In this document: positions 7,113 through 15,992 of the stretch, piece by piece
Layout: each line of letters starts with the position of its first letter
How positions within the stretch are numbered: the stretch's first letter is position 1
From: a virus
DNA: 24,397 nt
Strand: one strand, 5' to 3'
Virus record (IMG/VR): IMGVR_UViG_3300028920_000261
Coordinates: 1 to 24,397 of that record
The notes under the pieces: generated by a model
Told to the model about the DNA's origin: nothing
Database searches by the model: none
Seen by the model: the letters and a program-made list of their open reading frames with translations, nothing else
Position numbers and translations under genes: made by a program

Positions 7113-7994
7113 CTATATAAAAATAGTAGTGGTACTATGTCTTAACTCTAAAAATTCATTTCTTAACGCATAATTTTCAGGTGTTGACTTCATTGGAATA
7201 CTTCTAGGTGTAACCGCTATTTCATTTATTTCTATCGGGTCTAATAAAATAACATCGTCACCTGCTTTTAAGTTTACTTTATCAGGTTGGGTATTTCTTA
7301 ATAAATCGCCTAATATTGCACTTCCATATTGTCTTTGTGCAATTGATTCAAAAGTATCACCTTCTTTTGCTTTTATTGTTTTATCTAAAGTATGAATCGA
7401 AAAAAACGGTATATTAATTTTACTTTTAATTTGTGATGCGATACCTGCGGCACTACCTATAATACCTGCGGCAAATTTTATTTGACTGGCCAAAGAAGTT
7501 GATGCGGCCTCTGTACCTATTAAAGTATCATCTAACTTTTGTAAAGCTATGTTTATTACTGCACCACGAATTGAACCATCATTTCTTAATTCATCATATT
7601 CATAATCTATTTGACGAATAAAACATGTAAATTGAATTTCTGTTCCATAAGTAAATAAAAATTTAGGTGGTCTTTTTAAATCCGATTTACGTTTTTTAAA
7701 ACTTTTTAAAGTTTCTATTTGTTGCTTTATATTTTTAAATGAGTTTAAAGCAAATAAACGGGCCTTAAATGAAACTATTTCACCATCACCAAATAACCAT
7801 TGATAATTCGGTTCTGACTTGTTAACAGTTGTTGACTCGCCTAAATTTGCATTACCACCCCTTTCACTATAATTTTCCGCAGGAAACTGGCCCGAAAATT
7901 GTAAATCTTCATAACCAACATCATCACCAACTAAAGACCATGTTTTATTATCTGAAAAACCAAATAACTCACCAACTACTTCTAAAAATGCCAT
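7113..7994 (-). CDS. LysM-containing baseplate protein (gp53 / Afp7-like)
   Basis: A 293-residue protein. The N-terminal 155 residues form a beta-rich domain with FGDGEIVSFKARLFA and CFIRQIDYEYDE segments that resemble tube-binding baseplate proteins of contractile injection systems. Residues about 207-252 are a LysM domain (VKAKEGDTF-like start at IKAKEGDTFESIA, then RQYG and LKAGDDVILLD). Proteins of this type clamp the tube to the hub in phages and in Afp/PVC particles; the LysM acts structurally and need not bind peptidoglycan. RBS GGAGG lies 8 bases before ATG 7994. The gene sits between the tape measure and the hub, as expected. Confidence 0.87.
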   Translation of the reverse strand: MAFLEVVGELFGFSDNKTWSLVGDDVGYEDLQFSGQFPAENYSERGGNANLGESTTVNKSEPNYQWLFGDGEIVSFKARLFALNSFKNIKQQIETLKSFKKRKSDLKRPPKFLFTYGTEIQFTCFIRQIDYEYDELRNDGSIRGAVINIALQKLDDTLIGTEAASTSLASQIKFAAGIIGSAAGIASQIKSKINIPFFSIHTLDKTIKAKEGDTFESIAQRQYGSAILGDLLRNTQPDKVNLKAGDDVILLDPIEINEIAVTPRSIPMKSTPENYALRNEFLELRHSTTTIFI

Positions 7995-8009
7995 TTGTTA
8001 AACCTCCAG

Positions 8010-10382
8010 TTAAAAACTTGCACCATTTTGCACCATCCTTCTTTTTGTTATAGGGTCGAGTAAACGGCCATTCCTTTCCGAGTTTTCAACTTTTGATTTA
8101 CTAACACTTAATAATAAATCACTTCCTTTTAACTTAAACTGACCATTAAGATTTACACTCACATTACTATTTTGTGATTGTGGAGCTAATGGAGTTATTA
8201 CATTTTTCATTGCACTGGCATTTTGTTGGGCCGATGGTGGTTGGGTAATTACATTTTGTGTTAATGATTCTTTTTGCAATTTCTGATTCTCTTGTGCAAA
8301 TTGATTACCAGTATCTTTTGCAATTTCTGTTTTATTACCTGTTCCAAATGCCATTGCCATTTTATCATCAAAAGAAAATTTTAAATCTTCTTTAATCGCA
8401 CCAACATCAAGGCCCGCAAACTCTAAGGCCTTGGCCCCTAAAGTTGAATTTACAATTGTGCTTAATATCCCATTGATAAGATTAAATGCACCTCTTATTG
8501 GTAATGTTAATACATCAAAAATTACTTTTCCTACACCTGATAAAAAACTCATAAATTTATTAAAAGGTTCGGCCAAAGCAAAATAAATCATATCACCAAC
8601 ACCAACCACTACATCCCAAAAACCTTTAAGTAAACTTTTACCAAGTAATAAAATATCATCAAAGTTACCTTGAAACATATTATATATTGCTTTACCTATA
8701 ATCATGAATTCATCTCTGAAAACATACATTATACCAATGATAGCCCATAATGGTGCTGATAACGCACCAATGGCCGTTCCAATTAAACCAAATAATCCTG
8801 ATATACCTGTTAAGATCGGGCCAACTACTATACCAAATGCTAACATACCTGCAAAAACAGGTGCTAAAGCGGCCCCCCAAGCTATAACTTTTGCAACTAT
8901 TTTACCAATTTCTTTTGCAGTCATTTGAGTATCACCAAACATAGGTTTTATAAATTCTTTAATTGATTCAAAAACATCTAATGCAGTTTTTTTTATTTCT
9001 TCAAAACCTTCTACAAAACCACTGGCAAACTCTTTCATGACTGGTATTAAATGTATAAATTGATTTTCATTATCTTTTAGACCTTTTAATAAAACATCTG
9101 TTTCTTTTGCATTAGCACTTAATAACTGGAATCCAGTTGTCATTACACTTAAAAAATCTGAGGCAATAAATACAGCATCTTTAAATGATTTTGTAAGTAA
9201 ACTACCTATTTCAATATTTAATCCTGTTACTGCACTACCTAATAATTTAAATGCACCTGCTAAATTATCGAGTTTTATTTTTGCCATTTTTCTTGTTGTA
9301 CCTGCGGCCCCTGCAATTTGTAATCTTACTGCTAATAAAAACGGTATCGTTTTTCCAACTTGTAAATCAATTTCTGTACCTGTTTTTTTTGCACCTAATT
9401 TTAATGCGTCTAAATTTTTATTTGTTATTAAAGTTGTTTTCTTCATTTGCCCTGTAAACGCACCCAATGCAGTTGTACCCCTTAAACCTAAAATTTCAGC
9501 GGCCTGTTTAACTGCCTCTAATGGATTTTTTGCTTTTGATGTTGCTATGGAAATATTGGACATTATCTCTTCCATAGGTTTTAATCTTTTTTGACCATCC
9601 ACCATCCTAAATAACGCTTTGTCCATACCATCTTTACCACCAAATAATTCTAAGGCCTTTTTTGATGGTTTACTTAATTGTAATAAAGCGTTTTTTAATG
9701 CTGTACCTGCAAGTGAACCTTTAACACCTGCGTTTGCAAGTATACCTAAACTTGATGCAGTCTCTTCTACACTTAACCCTGCTGTCCTTGCAGTTGCACC
9801 AACAAATTTCATACCCTCGGCCAATGAAGTAAAATCAGTATTTGTTAATGAAGTTGTTAATGCTAAAGCATCTGCAACACGGGCCGCCTCTTTTGCTTCT
9901 AACCCAAATGCACCTAATTGATTAGCAACTACATCGGCCGATTCTTTTAAATCTACACCTGCGGCCGAAGCCGCATTTAAAACCGCAGGTAAAGCCGCAA
10001 TAGATTGTTTTGAAGTGAACCCTGCTTGTGCTAATGATTCGGCCGCTTCACCTGCTTGTACGGCCGTAAATTCTGTAGTTGCACCTAATTGTTTTGTTAT
10101 TGCATTTAAGGCCCTCATTTCATCTTTAGTTGCAAGCATTTTAGATTGCACCGATGACATTTGTGCTTCAAAATTCATGGCCTCATTAGTTGCATAAGCT
10201 AAACCGCCTGCTATTGGTGCAGTTGCCAACGTTGCACCCCTTAAACCTACACCGATTTTACTTATACTTTCATTTGCTTTTTGAATCGAGTTTTTTAAAT
10301 TTTTAAAACCCCTCTGGGCCTTTGATAAACCTTGAGTTGCATTATCTTTAAATTGTAATAAAGCATTAAATTTGAAGGTCAT
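8010..10382 (-). CDS. tail tape measure protein
   Basis: A 790-residue alanine-rich protein. Residues about 60-260 match the TP901-type tape measure core (helices with LGATTEFTAVQAGEAAESLA and GLSVEETASSLGILANAGV). Residues about 490-560 are a long hydrophobic stretch with likely membrane-spanning helices, a usual tape-measure feature linked to DNA entry. The C-terminus is polar and glutamine-rich. By the rule of about 0.15 nm per residue the tail would be near 118 nm long. RBS AAGG precedes ATG 10382. It follows the chaperone frames, as in most tailed phages. It has the densest GGCC content of the window, mostly at Ala codons. Confidence 0.95.
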   Translation of the reverse strand: MTFKFNALLQFKDNATQGLSKAQRGFKNLKNSIQKANESISKIGVGLRGATLATAPIAGGLAYATNEAMNFEAQMSSVQSKMLATKDEMRALNAITKQLGATTEFTAVQAGEAAESLAQAGFTSKQSIAALPAVLNAASAAGVDLKESADVVANQLGAFGLEAKEAARVADALALTTSLTNTDFTSLAEGMKFVGATARTAGLSVEETASSLGILANAGVKGSLAGTALKNALLQLSKPSKKALELFGGKDGMDKALFRMVDGQKRLKPMEEIMSNISIATSKAKNPLEAVKQAAEILGLRGTTALGAFTGQMKKTTLITNKNLDALKLGAKKTGTEIDLQVGKTIPFLLAVRLQIAGAAGTTRKMAKIKLDNLAGAFKLLGSAVTGLNIEIGSLLTKSFKDAVFIASDFLSVMTTGFQLLSANAKETDVLLKGLKDNENQFIHLIPVMKEFASGFVEGFEEIKKTALDVFESIKEFIKPMFGDTQMTAKEIGKIVAKVIAWGAALAPVFAGMLAFGIVVGPILTGISGLFGLIGTAIGALSAPLWAIIGIMYVFRDEFMIIGKAIYNMFQGNFDDILLLGKSLLKGFWDVVVGVGDMIYFALAEPFNKFMSFLSGVGKVIFDVLTLPIRGAFNLINGILSTIVNSTLGAKALEFAGLDVGAIKEDLKFSFDDKMAMAFGTGNKTEIAKDTGNQFAQENQKLQKESLTQNVITQPPSAQQNASAMKNVITPLAPQSQNSNVSVNLNGQFKLKGSDLLLSVSKSKVENSERNGRLLDPITKRRMVQNGASF

Positions 10383-10391
10383 AGTTCATCC

Positions 10392-10634
10392 TTAAACTTT
10401 ACCTATAAACTTTCTTTTACTCGCAGGCCTTTTATTATGGGCCGATTGAGTTTGTTTTTTTATAGCGTTATTTTCATCAACCTTTTGTTTACTTAATCTT
10501 TTTAAAAACCATAAAAACTTTTTACGTTTCATGTTTTCAGTTTGGTTCAAAGTAATACCGCCCTTGGTATGATACAACAAATTAAATTGGCCCTCCCATA
10601 TATCCTTAATAGGTGTTATAGGGAGGAACTCCCG
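10392..10634 (-). CDS. frameshift extension of the tail assembly chaperone (T-like part)
   Basis: This frame is open from the slippery site at 10640-10634 to the stop at 10392 and adds 80 residues to the chaperone after a -1 shift, giving a fusion of about 352 residues. The added part begins REFLPITPIKDIW, contains LLYHTKGGITL and a basic helix KRKKFLWFLKRL, and ends with a lysine-rich tail. The Gly-Gly-Ile-Thr-Leu then helix pattern is like the extensions of other phage tail chaperones. A free 62-residue product could start at TTG 10580, but no good SD precedes it and the upstream part of the frame codes sensibly, so a frameshift origin is preferred. It lies 10 bases before the tape measure gene. 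Confidence 0.75.
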   Translation of the reverse strand, partial: REFLPITPIKDIWEGQFNLLYHTKGGITLNQTENMKRKKFLWFLKRLSKQKVDENNAIKKQTQSAHNKRPASKRKFIGKV

Positions 10635-10640
10635 AAAAAA
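10592..10640 (-). promoter_or_regulatory. programmed -1 ribosomal frameshift site: slippery heptamer plus stem-loop
   Basis: On the coding strand the zero-frame codons ATT TTT TTC give the heptamer T TTT TTC (10640-10634). A spacer of seven bases (GGGAGTT) follows, then CCTCCC-TATA (10626-10617) can pair with TATA-T-GGGAGG (10602-10592) with one bulged T, and an inner CCT/AGG helix closes an ATTA loop. The zero-frame stop TAA (10618-10616) lies inside the stem. A rival short hairpin GGGAG-TTC-CTCCC would begin right after the heptamer, so the two structures exclude each other. Confidence 0.72.
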
Positions 10641-11449
10641 ATTTCATATCTCCATTCTAAAACTTTTTCCGATTGATTACCACAATGAGGACATTCAATT
10701 TCAGTCACCATTGAAGGGCCTGCATTATTTTCAGTTATTAATGATAATATTTTTTCAATATCTGCTTTTTTTAATTTATCTATAACTGTTTTTTTATCTA
10801 TAAAATCGGATATAACACCTTTGGAATCTAAAAATTCGACTATTGAACTATAAAACATTCTTTTCTTTAAAGAAGTATCGCTAAACTTATTACCAACTGT
10901 AATACCCTCTAAAGAATTCCATTGTGTAATATCTATATTAAAACCTGTAATTATTTTACTTATTTCATTATGTTTAAAATGAATCGGTTTTTTTAAATTA
11001 TACTCATGTTTTCTTTCATGTTTATCTGATTTACAACTAACATCTAAAGAATATAAATTACAAATATAATCTTTTATTTCTTTTTGACATACAGGACAAT
11101 TTAAATTTACTTTTAACTCTTCACTTAATTCTTCTACACGCAAATAAATATACATATACATTATATTTGTATATTCCAATTGACTTAATAGAAATGTTTT
11201 TTCACTCTTATCTAATGACTGGAAATCCATACCACAAAAGTTATCTAATAATTTACATAACATTGCGTTTATAAAAACACCGATATTTTTACTATCTTTT
11301 AAAAGTTTTGATAGTTCTTCTTCAACTTTCATATCCCAATCTAAAAAAGAAAAGGATTGATCTTTTACTGGATTACCTTTAATGATTGGTGTTATTGGTA
11401 AGTTTGGCCCTAACTCTTTTAATGTTTGTGTAAAACTAAATTTACTCAT
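10616..11449 (-). CDS. tail/baseplate assembly chaperone with split zinc knuckles (G-like, T4 gp26-type)
   Basis: A 277-residue protein from ATG 11449; an in-frame ATG at 11470 is rejected because GGAG lies 8 bases before 11449. Two CPxC knuckles, CPVC near residues 118-121 and CPHC near 253-256, can form a split zinc ribbon; the region between is helical. Phage proteins with such CPxC pairs between tube and tape measure are usually named T4-type baseplate hub assembly chaperones; in this position lambda G or P2 E proteins coat the tape measure before tube assembly. The gene ends at a slippery site that should yield a minor, longer product. The order tube, chaperone, extension, tape measure is classical. 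Confidence 0.8.
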   Translation of the reverse strand: MSKFSFTQTLKELGPNLPITPIIKGNPVKDQSFSFLDWDMKVEEELSKLLKDSKNIGVFINAMLCKLLDNFCGMDFQSLDKSEKTFLLSQLEYTNIMYMYIYLRVEELSEELKVNLNCPVCQKEIKDYICNLYSLDVSCKSDKHERKHEYNLKKPIHFKHNEISKIITGFNIDITQWNSLEGITVGNKFSDTSLKKRMFYSSIVEFLDSKGVISDFIDKKTVIDKLKKADIEKILSLITENNAGPSMVTEIECPHCGNQSEKVLEWRYEIFFGSSSL

Positions 11450-11457
11450 AAAAAAAA

Positions 11458-11461
11458 CTCC
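11458..11461 (-). promoter_or_regulatory. RBS GGAG that sets the chaperone start at 11449
   Basis: GGAG followed by eight T and then ATG at 11449. It argues against the upstream in-frame ATG at 11470, which would place the SD inside the coding sequence. Confidence 0.75.
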
Positions 11462-11489
11462 AATTTCCAAATAGGATTGTAAGCATTTT

Positions 11490-11516
11490 AAAAGTTAGGC
11501 CAATTAAGGCCCAACT
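11490..11516 (-). terminator. weak rho-independent terminator after the tail tube gene
   Basis: On the coding strand AGTTGGGCC pairs with GGCCTAACT (nine pairs, one G-U) across a TTAATT loop, followed by a short TTT run. It begins four bases after the tube stop codon. The U-tract is short, so it likely attenuates rather than stops transcription, which would keep tube mRNA above chaperone and tape measure mRNA. It could also protect the 3' end of the tube mRNA. Confidence 0.55.
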
Positions 11517-11519
11517 AAT

Positions 11520-11963
11520 TTATATACTTTCTATTTTATCGGCCGAAAATGTCCATTCAATTAATGCACTATCGCCCTCATTATTCATATCTAAATCTGC
11601 ATCTTTTCTTTTTGTTATCCATAAACCTAATAACGTTCTAGTTGTTCCAACTGTTCCGTCAATGCGTCTTTTTATTAATGTGGCCGCTTTTTTATAAGTT
11701 GGATTTACATTTCCTATAGCTTCTCTTCTCCATGCCTCAAGTACAGCTAGTTCACTGGTATGATGTTCGTTAGTCATTGCAGTAAACTCTATTGGTGTAG
11801 AGTTACCACCACTAACTTTAGTTCTATCAGGCATGTCAACGGATTGTGTTTCTTCTTCTAAACCTGAAATTTCTGTAAAAATAATTGGTGGTAATCCTGC
11901 AATAACCAATTCATAGTTATTAACTGGTATATGGTTAGTCTCAATTGTTCCTTTCATGACCAT
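11520..11963 (-). CDS. tail tube protein
   Basis: A 147-residue protein from ATG 11963; AAGGAG sits 8 bases before it, so the in-frame ATG at 11984 is rejected. Its beta-rich pattern (NYELVIAGLPPIIFTEISGLEEE near the N-terminus, an acidic loop, then LEAWRREA, LLGLWITKRKDADLD and a final EWTFSADKIE strand) fits the gp19/Hcp-like tube family of contractile tails, in which hexamer rings stack inside the sheath. Position directly after the sheath and before the chaperone is the standard order. A terminator-like hairpin follows the stop. Length is normal for the family. Confidence 0.87.
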   Translation of the reverse strand: MVMKGTIETNHIPVNNYELVIAGLPPIIFTEISGLEEETQSVDMPDRTKVSGGNSTPIEFTAMTNEHHTSELAVLEAWRREAIGNVNPTYKKAATLIKRRIDGTVGTTRTLLGLWITKRKDADLDMNNEGDSALIEWTFSADKIESI

Positions 11964-11971
11964 TTTGAAAA

Positions 11972-11977
11972 CTCCTT
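11972..11977 (-). promoter_or_regulatory. RBS AAGGAG that sets the tail tube start at 11963
   Basis: A near-perfect Shine-Dalgarno (AAGGAG) eight bases before ATG GTC ATG. It lies inside the frame that would be coding if ATG 11984 were used, so the shorter start is preferred. Confidence 0.8.
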
Positions 11978-11997
11978 CTTTCAAAACAATTTATATA

Positions 11998-14649
11998 TTA
12001 TGCTAAACTTTCTGTTACCCCTAGTTTACCAATTGTAATAATAAACCTTTCAACGGTTCCAACAATTCTTAAACTTAATTCTGCGTTTAAGTCACCATTT
12101 GCCTCTGTTAAAGGTGTATTATTTTCATCATCAATCTTTAGATTGATAGCATCTTGTAAACTATCACCAACGATTGCACTTTTGGCCAATTCAGGTGTAA
12201 AGTATTGAATGAAACTTGATTTTAATTGTTCCCTTGTTTCTTTGTTATTTAATGCAAAGATAACATAATCAAAGTTTTCCAATAATACATTTTCAACATG
12301 GGATAGGTATTCTCTTTGATGTTTAAATTTAAATGCAGGGTCTAAACTTAATGTTCTATCACCCCAAATAACAACGTTACCTTCTTTAAATTTTAAAACA
12401 TTAATACCAATTGGATTTAAAAATTCTTCATCTTTTTGATTTTCAAAACCGTCTGGTAAAGCTAAAGCATTAGATATAATTGCATCAATACCTGCGGCCG
12501 CTTTATGATAACCATCATAATTTCTTGCATATTTGGCCTCAAGTCCATGTATTGCACCAGTTGCAGTTATAAGTTTTAAACCACCACCACTTTTTGAAAC
12601 TTTTATGTATGACGGCCATGCTATAACTGCAAAATCATTTCGGCCTAAAGTATCATTTACATATTCTTCCGCATCTAACTCTTCACTTATGTTATAAGGT
12701 ATCTCATATCTGTATTGCCAGTTTTGAGATTCTGCAAATGCAACACCTGCTTTTTGAACGGCCGTGCTTGTAACGCTTGGTGTTGCAAGTTTTACTAACC
12801 CTAAATTTTGACCTCTAAGATTTTTTAAAACTGAACTACTAGTATCATAGGCCGTTTCATAATCTAAATCATCAATGTTTGCAATACCATCATAACCACC
12901 TTCTAATTCTTGGATATATTCAACCCTGAATTTATCACCACTAGAAGCATCTGTAGTCATGTCATTACCAGTTTTAACTGTTATCGAATCAACTGTATTA
13001 GATTGTATTAAAAATTTGTGTCGTGGTTTATCAACGTTTGGATACACCATACCATCAACAAGGCCATTTACTTCAAATGGAGACATTTCAATAATGATTG
13101 TATCACCAACATCAAAAGTCTTAGTAGAGTCACCACTAATATCTTTTAATGTAAATCCGAATCCAAAATCATTTGGTGAAGTAAATGCTTGGCCAGTTGT
13201 TACTGTTAAACCAGTTGCAAAGGGCATTTTTGCACTTACATAATCAAAAACTTGATCTACACCGCCCGACAAGTTAGCACCACCAAAAGTTGGTTCATTA
13301 CCACCGCCTGCACTGGAAAGTAAAATTGCATTTCCGTCAAGGCCTGCATTATAAGCATAGGCTTCAATTGTACTTGCACTTGATTTTTCTGCAAAAATTA
13401 TTTTATAAAGTAAGGCGTGATCTGTAGAATTCAGATTACTTAAAAAAGTGATTAAATTATCTAAAGTTGCCTCTGCTGTACCACCAATTAAAACTTCATT
13501 GGTTGGGTCTGCAACAACTGTTTTAAATGTAATTGTAAAACCATTTATAACAATTGTGTCATTATCATCGGGTAAAGCACCAAAAGTTAATGTTTCAGTT
13601 GCTCGACTACCTGCAACACTGCATGTAAGTGTTACGGCATCTTTTACAACTTCGGCCCCTAAAGTTAAATTTTCCAACTCTGATACTGCAAAATTTACAC
13701 TGTTATTAAATAGATCATAAATTTTTGCACTTAATACAGTTGCAGTTAATGATTCGGACACACTTGAAATATTAGCAGGTCTTTTATCTGCACTTGGTAA
13801 ACCAGTTTCTAAATCCTCAACACTAATTAAATAATCTGACATTGAATCGGTGTTGATAATATCTACATAATAATTATCTGCATCTGGGTCACTACTTAAA
13901 TCTTCAAATGTTTTTTGTAATGTTGCTACACCACCTTCAATTAGATAAACGTCAACACTCCATTCAGTGCTTGGATTAGCTAATCCATTTCTAAATTTAA
14001 CACCAACTGATTTACCATCATTTGACATTTCAACTGAAAATAATGTATCTGCACTACCATCAATTTCTTGAACTAAATCAACATCACTAGCAAAAGTTAA
14101 AACCCCTGCACTTGTATTAGAAATAACTTGAAAAGATTTTCCTGCAACGGCTTTAAGTTTAACTAAAGCACCAACTAATTCATCATCCTCTAAATCACTT
14201 GGTACATTTGTTAATGTTAAAGTTGTGGCCGTAACGCTTGCATATTCATCAATCAATGGTTGTATTTTTTTACCTGCCCATCGGCCTGCGTTACCTGCAT
14301 AAACTTTAACAGAATCACTTTTTTGATCTAATCTATTTTTTAAAGTCAGACTTGCTTTTTTTTCTGAACCATCTGTTAAACGATTAAACCAAATTTCACC
14401 TGCACCACCTGACAACCTATAAAAATTTAAGGCCGCATCTGGTAATTGAGATTCAGAAATTATATTACCACCCTTAAATAAAAATTCAGTCCTGTTAGTT
14501 GCCCTAAAAAGTTTTCCAATAGGTCCTTTTTCCATTATTCCAGTGTATGCAGTTACACCAAGGGCCGCAGGTGTAATAGCTTTTTCACTTTCTTTTTCAA
14601 TTATTACTGTTCCTGCCCCTCTAGTTGGGCCATAGCGTCTTTGTGCCAT
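11998..14649 (-). CDS. tail sheath protein with inserted domains
   Basis: An 883-residue contractile sheath. The N-terminus (YGPTRGAGTVIIEKES) and the first 110 residues match the sheath N-terminal domain, and the last 250 residues, with INVLKFKEGNVVIWGDRTLS and a final VERFIITIGKLG, match the conserved C-terminal core that makes the handshake contacts between rings. Typical sheaths have 400-650 residues; the surplus lies in the middle. Residues about 338-466 form a self-contained beta domain with an ATLDNLITFL helix ending LSGGVDQ, and residues about 500-580 hold a VGD-type beta domain. These should decorate the outside of the tail. RBS GGAGG lies 9 bases before ATG 14649. Confidence 0.94.
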   Translation of the reverse strand: MAQRRYGPTRGAGTVIIEKESEKAITPAALGVTAYTGIMEKGPIGKLFRATNRTEFLFKGGNIISESQLPDAALNFYRLSGGAGEIWFNRLTDGSEKKASLTLKNRLDQKSDSVKVYAGNAGRWAGKKIQPLIDEYASVTATTLTLTNVPSDLEDDELVGALVKLKAVAGKSFQVISNTSAGVLTFASDVDLVQEIDGSADTLFSVEMSNDGKSVGVKFRNGLANPSTEWSVDVYLIEGGVATLQKTFEDLSSDPDADNYYVDIINTDSMSDYLISVEDLETGLPSADKRPANISSVSESLTATVLSAKIYDLFNNSVNFAVSELENLTLGAEVVKDAVTLTCSVAGSRATETLTFGALPDDNDTIVINGFTITFKTVVADPTNEVLIGGTAEATLDNLITFLSNLNSTDHALLYKIIFAEKSSASTIEAYAYNAGLDGNAILLSSAGGGNEPTFGGANLSGGVDQVFDYVSAKMPFATGLTVTTGQAFTSPNDFGFGFTLKDISGDSTKTFDVGDTIIIEMSPFEVNGLVDGMVYPNVDKPRHKFLIQSNTVDSITVKTGNDMTTDASSGDKFRVEYIQELEGGYDGIANIDDLDYETAYDTSSSVLKNLRGQNLGLVKLATPSVTSTAVQKAGVAFAESQNWQYRYEIPYNISEELDAEEYVNDTLGRNDFAVIAWPSYIKVSKSGGGLKLITATGAIHGLEAKYARNYDGYHKAAAGIDAIISNALALPDGFENQKDEEFLNPIGINVLKFKEGNVVIWGDRTLSLDPAFKFKHQREYLSHVENVLLENFDYVIFALNNKETREQLKSSFIQYFTPELAKSAIVGDSLQDAINLKIDDENNTPLTEANGDLNAELSLRIVGTVERFIITIGKLGVTESLA

Positions 14650-14669
14650 AAATTAATTCCTCCATGATA

Positions 14670-15992
14670 CTAATTTATTTTAACATTATATTCTTGATTG
14701 ACTCTCTGTACTAATGGAATGTCTTTTGAAATTTTGTCATAAAACAAAACACCTAAAACATCAAAAGAACCTATACTTAAATTCGTATCAGTAGAGTCAT
14801 TAACTTTTGAGTTGCCTATAGTGTCTAGGGATAAAACAGGTAGTAAATCCAATTTACAACCTGTACCCCACAATGTTAATTGTCTATTTAGGCCCAAAAA
14901 GCAATTTAAATCTTTCATTAATCTTAATTGATCTGTTTGATTATTTGTAAAAACTGAATAATTAAATCTATAACTTTTTTGTGTTGGTGAATATTGTTTT
15001 ACAGCTATATTATTTGATCTATCTCTTATGAAATCCTCTCCATAAGAATTTGTATCACTCATTATAAAACCGTTTTTTCTAATTTCATTTATTTGAGTAA
15101 ACACTAATGAAGGGTAAACAGGTATTTCAAAATAATCTTGACTTGTTTTTATGATTATCTCTGGAACATACTCGAATTCTATTTGTATAAATTTATTTGA
15201 ATCTACTGTTTGATTAAAATGGACTGTACCATATTCGTATGTAAAACCATCTTGTTTTAAAGCACCAAAAACATAATTATCAAATATGTTATTTAATTCT
15301 AAATTATCATCGGTTAAGTTTACAACTTTTGATATGCCTGTAACGTTATAACCTTTATTTTCTAAAACATCATTTAAATTTACACTACTCATACTTGAGT
15401 ATGTGGGAAACACTACAACCGAAGTTGATCTAAAATTTAAATTTAATGTTCTTATAACAGTGTCATAAATTAAATCTTCATAGTATTGTATGTTATATTC
15501 ACCTAATAATTTTATTTCTTTTATTTCAGGTGTTACTTCTTTATTAGTCGTTTTAACGTTTATAATAACACCAATTGATTTATTACCTATAGTTGCAATA
15601 GGGAATGTTTCAATGTTTTCTCTTATGTCCTGTTCACTTGACCAGTCTGATAAACCTGCTATGGCCCAATTAGCACCATCCCAAAAGTAATTATCACCTG
15701 TAGTTTTTAATTTAAATCCTAAACTTGTACCAACTGGAAGTGTATGTTCACCATAAGTTTCTATATATCTAACTTCAAATGATAACCATTTATTTAATCT
15801 ATTTGGTGTAATCAAAGGTGTTTCAACATAAATATCATTATCAGTTGGATAATTAGAACCTTCCAACTTTAATTGTAATTTTGGATTAACTTTATTTTCT
15901 GTATTTAATCTTATTTTATCTGAATCTGAAAAAATTAGATCATTTCTAATTTTATCGTCAAATACAAAATTTGTTATTAACCTGTTAATCAT
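14670..15992 (-). CDS. virion protein of the neck/tail region, 440 aa, function unknown
   Basis: A 440-residue beta-rich protein. Residues about 30-170 resemble a beta-sandwich module found in phage virion proteins, with FWDGANWA and an ENIETFP-like segment before the strand EIKEIKLLGEY. Residues 180-260 read like a small alpha/beta domain. The C-terminal third has a conserved-looking block YRFNYSVFTNNQTDQLRLM followed by the LNRQLTLWG strand. It lies between the tail-completion gene (one-base TAATG overlap) and the sheath, so it may belong to the neck or tail terminator region or to a fibre. No enzyme motif is seen, and the family is not recognised with confidence. Confidence 0.6.
   Translation of the reverse strand: MINRLITNFVFDDKIRNDLIFSDSDKIRLNTENKVNPKLQLKLEGSNYPTDNDIYVETPLITPNRLNKWLSFEVRYIETYGEHTLPVGTSLGFKLKTTGDNYFWDGANWAIAGLSDWSSEQDIRENIETFPIATIGNKSIGVIINVKTTNKEVTPEIKEIKLLGEYNIQYYEDLIYDTVIRTLNLNFRSTSVVVFPTYSSMSSVNLNDVLENKGYNVTGISKVVNLTDDNLELNNIFDNYVFGALKQDGFTYEYGTVHFNQTVDSNKFIQIEFEYVPEIIIKTSQDYFEIPVYPSLVFTQINEIRKNGFIMSDTNSYGEDFIRDRSNNIAVKQYSPTQKSYRFNYSVFTNNQTDQLRLMKDLNCFLGLNRQLTLWGTGCKLDLLPVLSLDTIGNSKVNDSTDTNLSIGSFDVLGVLFYDKISKDIPLVQRVNQEYNVKIN

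Noticed and set aside
9619-10197. Plus-strand open frames inside the tape measure gene
   Set aside because: They are antisense shadows of an alanine-rich coding region with no SD and no recognisable product.
10392-10580. Independent 62-residue gene starting at TTG 10580
   Set aside because: No good SD lies before TTG and the same frame codes sensibly upstream to the slippery site, so a frameshift product explains it better.
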